From NCBI GenBank assembly GCA_013349735.1, contig DUZC01000084.1, forward strand, positions 1 through 8,208: a stretch of DNA of 8,208 bases, read 5' to 3'. Below the pieces are notes generated by a model, which saw only the letters and a list, made by a program, of their open reading frames with translations, made no database searches and was not told where the DNA came from. Source of the stretch: Rhodospirillaceae bacterium. GTDB taxonomy: Bacteria; Pseudomonadota; Alphaproteobacteria; Rhodospirillales; Magnetospirillaceae. Every line of letters starts with the position of its first letter. Position 1 is the first letter of the stretch. Made by a program: the position numbers and the translations under genes. Shown here one piece after another: positions 5,450 through 8,208 of this stretch.

Positions 5450-6250
5450 TTAGGTCGGGGTCAGGCCGTCCAATCGCTTGCGCACAGCCAAAAAATCCCG
5501 CCAAGCCTCACGCTTATGGCCGGGGGTGCGCAGCAGATAGGCCGGGTGGTAGGTCGGCATGGCCGGGACCGGCCTTGGCAGCCGGGACGAGGAATAGTCC
5601 GCCCAATGTCCGCGCAGCCGGCTGATCGGGGCTTGGCGGGCCAACAGGGCGCTGGCCGCCGCGCCGCCTAATAAAATCAGCACAGTCGGATCAATTAACT
5701 CGATATGGCGCTGAATGAAGGGCAGGCAAATCTCGGTTTCGCCAGGTTCCGGCTTGCGGTTGCCCGGCGGGCGCCAGGGAACCACATTGGTAATATAGGC
5801 GCTGGCGCGATCAAGCCCGATGGAGGCCAGCATACGATCCAACAATTGCCCGCTAACCCCAACGAAAGGCAGTCCCAGGCGATCTTCATCGGCACCGGGG
5901 GCTTCGCCGATCACCATGACCGCCGCTTCTGGGTTGCCGTCCGCGAAGACCATGCGCTGGCAGCTGTTTTTCAGGGCGCAGCCGTCATAGGCTTCCATCG
6001 CTGCCTTAAGTTCGGCTAAGGAACTGCAGGCCATGGCCTGATGCGCCGATGAGGGCTTTGGTGAGGCGACGGCAGGCTGGGTGGTTAAAACGACGGCGGG
6101 TTCCGAGGTTTGGCTCAGCAAGGCGATCGAAGGCGCCGGCAAAAAGCGATTGACCGGCTGTTCGGCTATGGCCTCGTCGACGCCGGCCTCGCGGTACCAG
6201 CGTAATAGGCCGAGGGGAGACAGCGGGGTCGGGTCACGCAGGATGCTCAT
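5450..6250 (-). CDS. udg: Family-4 (UDGa-like) uracil-DNA glycosylase
   Basis: It excises uracil from DNA to start base-excision repair. The chosen ATG at 6250 gives 266 residues. The catalytic domain spans about 80-260. Motif A is VIGEAPGADEDRLGLPFVG (113-131), then SGQLLDRML (133-141), ITNVVPWRPPGNR (153-165) and motif B PTYHPAYLLR (232-241) with H235. These are family-4 signatures. An N-terminal region (about 35-75) is low-complexity, rich in A, S and P, and probably a linker after a small SPLGLLRWYREAG helix (11-23). Of the four Fe-S cysteines usual in family 4, only two positions look filled (C91, C175); the CxxC partner is K94 and the C of the CRPP motif is W159. The frame continues upstream to an ATG at 6421, but that part is cysteine/proline-rich and overlaps the ETF-QO start, so it is unlikely. 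No strong ribosome binding site is visible. Confidence 0.88.
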   Translation of the reverse strand: MSILRDPTPLSPLGLLRWYREAGVDEAIAEQPVNRFLPAPSIALLSQTSEPAVVLTTQPAVASPKPSSAHQAMACSSLAELKAAMEAYDGCALKNSCQRMVFADGNPEAAVMVIGEAPGADEDRLGLPFVGVSGQLLDRMLASIGLDRASAYITNVVPWRPPGNRKPEPGETEICLPFIQRHIELIDPTVLILLGGAAASALLARQAPISRLRGHWADYSSSRLPRPVPAMPTYHPAYLLRTPGHKREAWRDFLAVRKRLDGLTPT

Positions 6251-6316
6251 GCGCTTGAGAATAGCCGGGGATTTTCCCGCTGTCACGATCCCGGGCGCTG
6301 GCGACGCGATACAGGG

Positions 6317-6345
6317 TCGGCAGGTTGGTGGGACTATGCTATAGA
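6317..6345 (+). promoter_or_regulatory. Predicted extended -10 promoter for ETF-QO
   Basis: TATAGA (6340-6345) is preceded by TGC (6337-6339), an extended -10 arrangement, and TCGGCA (6317-6322) lies 17 bases upstream, matching the -35 consensus at four of six positions. Transcription would begin near 6352, giving a leader of about 35 bases. The site lies in the 136-base gap between the divergent udg and ETF-QO genes. On the other strand TATAGC overlaps the same place, so divergent promoters may share this spot. Confidence 0.4.
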
Positions 6346-6359
6346 AACAAAAAATTGTT
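6346..6359. repeat. Small AT-rich inverted repeat at the predicted ETF-QO transcription start
   Basis: AACAA (6346-6350) and TTGTT (6355-6359) form a perfect 5-bp inverted repeat around AAAA. It immediately follows the predicted -10 and covers the expected start site, a position where a repressor operator could lie. Its short length and simple composition make chance possible. Confidence 0.25.
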
Positions 6360-6386
6360 AGCCGGGATGCTTGGCGGAGAGGACAA

Positions 6387-8024
6387 ATGGAACGTGAATC
6401 CATGGAATTTGATGTGGTCATCGTTGGCGGGGGGCCTTCGGGTCTTGCTGCCGCTATTAGACTGCGTCAGCTATCGGCGGAAACCGGGCGCGATTTATCC
6501 GTCTGCGTTCTTGAAAAAGGCTCTGAACTCGGAGCCCATACTTTGTCGGGCGCCGTGTTGGAGCCCCGGGCCCTGGACGAGTTGATTCCTGATTGGAAAG
6601 CCAAGGGGGCTCCTTTGAATGCCCCGGTCGTCGCTGATCAGTTTCTCTTTTTGACCGAAGGTCGGGCCATTGCCTTGCCGACGCCACCTTCCATGCACAA
6701 CCACGGCAATTATGTCGTCAGTCTCGGCAATGTCGTGCGGTGGCTGGGAAGTCAGGCGGAAGCCCTGGGTGTCGAGATTTTCCCGGGTTTCGCCGCGGCC
6801 GAAGTTCTTTATGACGAAGCGGGGCGGGTTCGTGGCGTCGCGACCGGTGATATGGGGGTCGGAAAGGACGGGCAACCAACCGCGAATTTCACCCCCGGAG
6901 TCGAACTTCTGGCCCGGCAAACTCTTTTTGCCGAAGGGTGCCGTGGCTCATTGACCAAGGGGCTGATGGAACGGTTTGATTTGCGGCGTGATGCCGATCC
7001 GCAGACCTATGGTATCGGGGTCAAGGAGCTATGGGAAATTGATCCTGCCAAACATCAAGCCGGCATGGTTATGCACAGTATCGGCTGGCCGCTCGATAGC
7101 GAGACCTATGGGGGCTCTTTTCTTTATCATTTAGAAAATAATCAGATTTCGATTGGGATGGTCATCGGGCTGGATTATCCGAATCCTCATTTGTCGCCAT
7201 TTGAGGAGTTCCAGAAATTTAAGACCCATCCAAAAATTCGTCCAATCCTTGAGGGCGGGCGGCGCTTAGCCTATGGGGCTCGGGCACTGTCCGAGGGTGG
7301 ATTTCAGTCCATCCCTCATTTGACCTTTCCTGGCGGGTTGTTGATTGGCGATACAGCAGGCTTTCTTAATATGCCGAAGATCAAAGGGTCCCATACGGCG
7401 ATGAAGTCGGGAATGGTGGCCGCCGAGGCGGTCTTTACGGCTCTTAAGGACGGCTCGACGGAAATTATCGAAGTCAGCAGCTATCCGGAAGCTTTGAAAA
7501 CGTCCTGGCTTTGGCCCGAACTCTATTTGGCCCGTAATATCCGGCCCTCATTTCATTGGGGGCTTTGGGGCGGGTTGGTCTATTCGGCGCTTGATGTTTA
7601 TCTTCTGCGCGGCCGGGCGCCTTGGACGTTACGGAACCATGCCGATCACGAAAGCTTGCGCAAAGCCAGCGACTCGCGTCCGATCCATTACCCAAGACCA
7701 GATGGCAAAATTACCTTTGATCGCCTGTCATCGGTTTTTCTGTCCAGTACCAACCATGAGGAGAACCAGCCGGTCCATCTCAAATTGAAGGATCCGCAGG
7801 TTCCCATTTCGGTCAATCTGGCTCAGTATGACGCGCCGGAACAACGTTATTGTCCGGCTGGGGTCTATGAGATCGTGACCGACCCCGATGCCAAATTGCC
7901 CCGTCTCCAGATCAATGCGCAGAACTGTGTGCATTGTAAGACTTGTGACATCAAGGATCCGACCCAAAATATCACCTGGGCGGTTCCCGAAGGGGGCGGT
8001 GGACCTAATTATCCCAATATGTAG
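6387..8024 (+). CDS. Electron transfer flavoprotein-ubiquinone oxidoreductase (ETF-QO)
   Basis: ETF-QO takes electrons from reduced ETF, loaded by acyl-CoA and other flavoprotein dehydrogenases, and passes them to ubiquinone at the inner membrane. The 545 residues are full length for the bacterial enzyme. The N terminus has the FAD dinucleotide-binding motif VIVGGGPSGLAAA (11-23), then GAHTLSGAVLEPRALDEL (49-66). LLIGDTAGFLNMPKIKGSHT (318-337) is the second FAD-contact region and is diagnostic. The C-terminal ferredoxin-like domain binds one [4Fe-4S] cluster through C489, C514, C517 and C520 (CPAG ... CVHCKTC). It ends GPNYPNM, as is usual. There is no signal peptide; the protein sits peripherally on the cytoplasmic face. 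GGAGAGGA (6376-6383) precedes the ATG at 6387; a second in-frame ATG at 6402 lacks such a site. No etfA/etfB genes are in view. Confidence 0.96.
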   Translation: MERESMEFDVVIVGGGPSGLAAAIRLRQLSAETGRDLSVCVLEKGSELGAHTLSGAVLEPRALDELIPDWKAKGAPLNAPVVADQFLFLTEGRAIALPTPPSMHNHGNYVVSLGNVVRWLGSQAEALGVEIFPGFAAAEVLYDEAGRVRGVATGDMGVGKDGQPTANFTPGVELLARQTLFAEGCRGSLTKGLMERFDLRRDADPQTYGIGVKELWEIDPAKHQAGMVMHSIGWPLDSETYGGSFLYHLENNQISIGMVIGLDYPNPHLSPFEEFQKFKTHPKIRPILEGGRRLAYGARALSEGGFQSIPHLTFPGGLLIGDTAGFLNMPKIKGSHTAMKSGMVAAEAVFTALKDGSTEIIEVSSYPEALKTSWLWPELYLARNIRPSFHWGLWGGLVYSALDVYLLRGRAPWTLRNHADHESLRKASDSRPIHYPRPDGKITFDRLSSVFLSSTNHEENQPVHLKLKDPQVPISVNLAQYDAPEQRYCPAGVYEIVTDPDAKLPRLQINAQNCVHCKTCDIKDPTQNITWAVPEGGGGPNYPNM

Positions 8025-8072
8025 GCTAATCGCTCCAAAGACTGGATGTGGTATGAAGCGCGGGAGAGCTCG

Positions 8073-8208
8073 ATGCGTGGGACCTTGATCCGCCATGGCC
8101 GTTTGGCTGCGTGGCTTGGTCTAACGGCTTTGACGGTCCTGCTGGCGGCTTGCGGAGAAATGTCTCAGTCCGCCGGTCTGGAGCCCTTAGCGGCGGATCG
8201 TGAACAAG
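8073..8208 (+). CDS. Lipoprotein, N-terminal part (3' cut by window end)
   Basis: The first 45 residues are visible. The start ATG at 8073 follows GGGAGAG (8062-8068) at a 4-base distance. The N terminus is a type II signal peptide: MRGTLIRHGR, a hydrophobic stretch (11-24), and the lipobox LLAAC with the lipidated cysteine at C27. The residue after it is Gly, so no Asp-type inner-membrane retention signal is seen and outer-membrane sorting is likely. What follows (GEMSQSAGLEPLAADREQ) is a polar linker with no recognisable domain. It lies 48 bases after ETF-QO with no terminator between, so it may be on the same transcript. The function lies beyond the window edge. Confidence 0.75.
   Translation, partial: MRGTLIRHGRLAAWLGLTALTVLLAACGEMSQSAGLEPLAADREQ

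Noticed and set aside
5442..5450. DnaA-box-like ATATCCACA on the minus strand upstream of slt
   Set aside because: It has one mismatch to TTATCCACA, it is single, and several such sites are expected by chance in 8 kb. No AT-rich unwinding region or box cluster accompanies it.
6251..6421. N-terminal extension of the uracil-DNA glycosylase to the ATG at 6421
   Set aside because: The extra 57 residues look non-coding, run across the ETF-QO promoter and start codon, and are not needed by the family.

Overview
This window looks like ordinary chromosomal DNA from an alphaproteobacterium, probably a Rhodospirillales-type organism. The assignment rests on a CcrM-type (GANTC) adenine methyltransferase, an ETF:ubiquinone oxidoreductase, a family-4 uracil-DNA glycosylase of the alphaproteobacterial kind, a moderately high GC content, and the order mutY / exported protein / ccrM / rnhB. 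The order-level placement is inference. I see no mobile elements, CRISPR arrays, tRNA or rRNA genes, or phage genes.

Layout. Plus strand, 1-954: the 3' end of mutY, then a small exported protein of unknown function only 3 bases downstream. Minus strand, 2712 down to 962: rnhB (RNase HII) and then ccrM, whose stop faces the exported protein's stop 7 bases away. Plus strand, 2843-2995: a 50-residue charged, proline-rich small ORF, divergent from rnhB. Minus strand, 6250 down to 3007: udg (uracil-DNA glycosylase), slt (soluble lytic transglycosylase) and moaB; slt and moaB overlap by 14 bases. Plus strand, 6387 to the end: ETF-QO, then the start of a lipoprotein gene cut by the window edge.

How the genes fit together. 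Several genes guard DNA integrity: mutY (A:8-oxoG repair), udg (uracil removal), rnhB (ribonucleotide removal) and ccrM (cell-cycle methylation). The others are general housekeeping: slt for peptidoglycan turnover, moaB for molybdenum cofactor, and ETF-QO for passing electrons from flavoprotein dehydrogenases to the quinone pool.

The strongest structure not explained by the genes is a cluster of five GANTC sites in 119 bp (1995-2113) at the 5' end of ccrM. Three of them lie in two perfect palindromes within 60 bp upstream of the start codon. One palindrome encloses a TATAGA -10-like element and the rnhB stop codon. This resembles methylation feedback on ccrM. A further GANTC site lies in the spacer of the predicted slt promoter. 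No clearly novel multi-gene system is visible.
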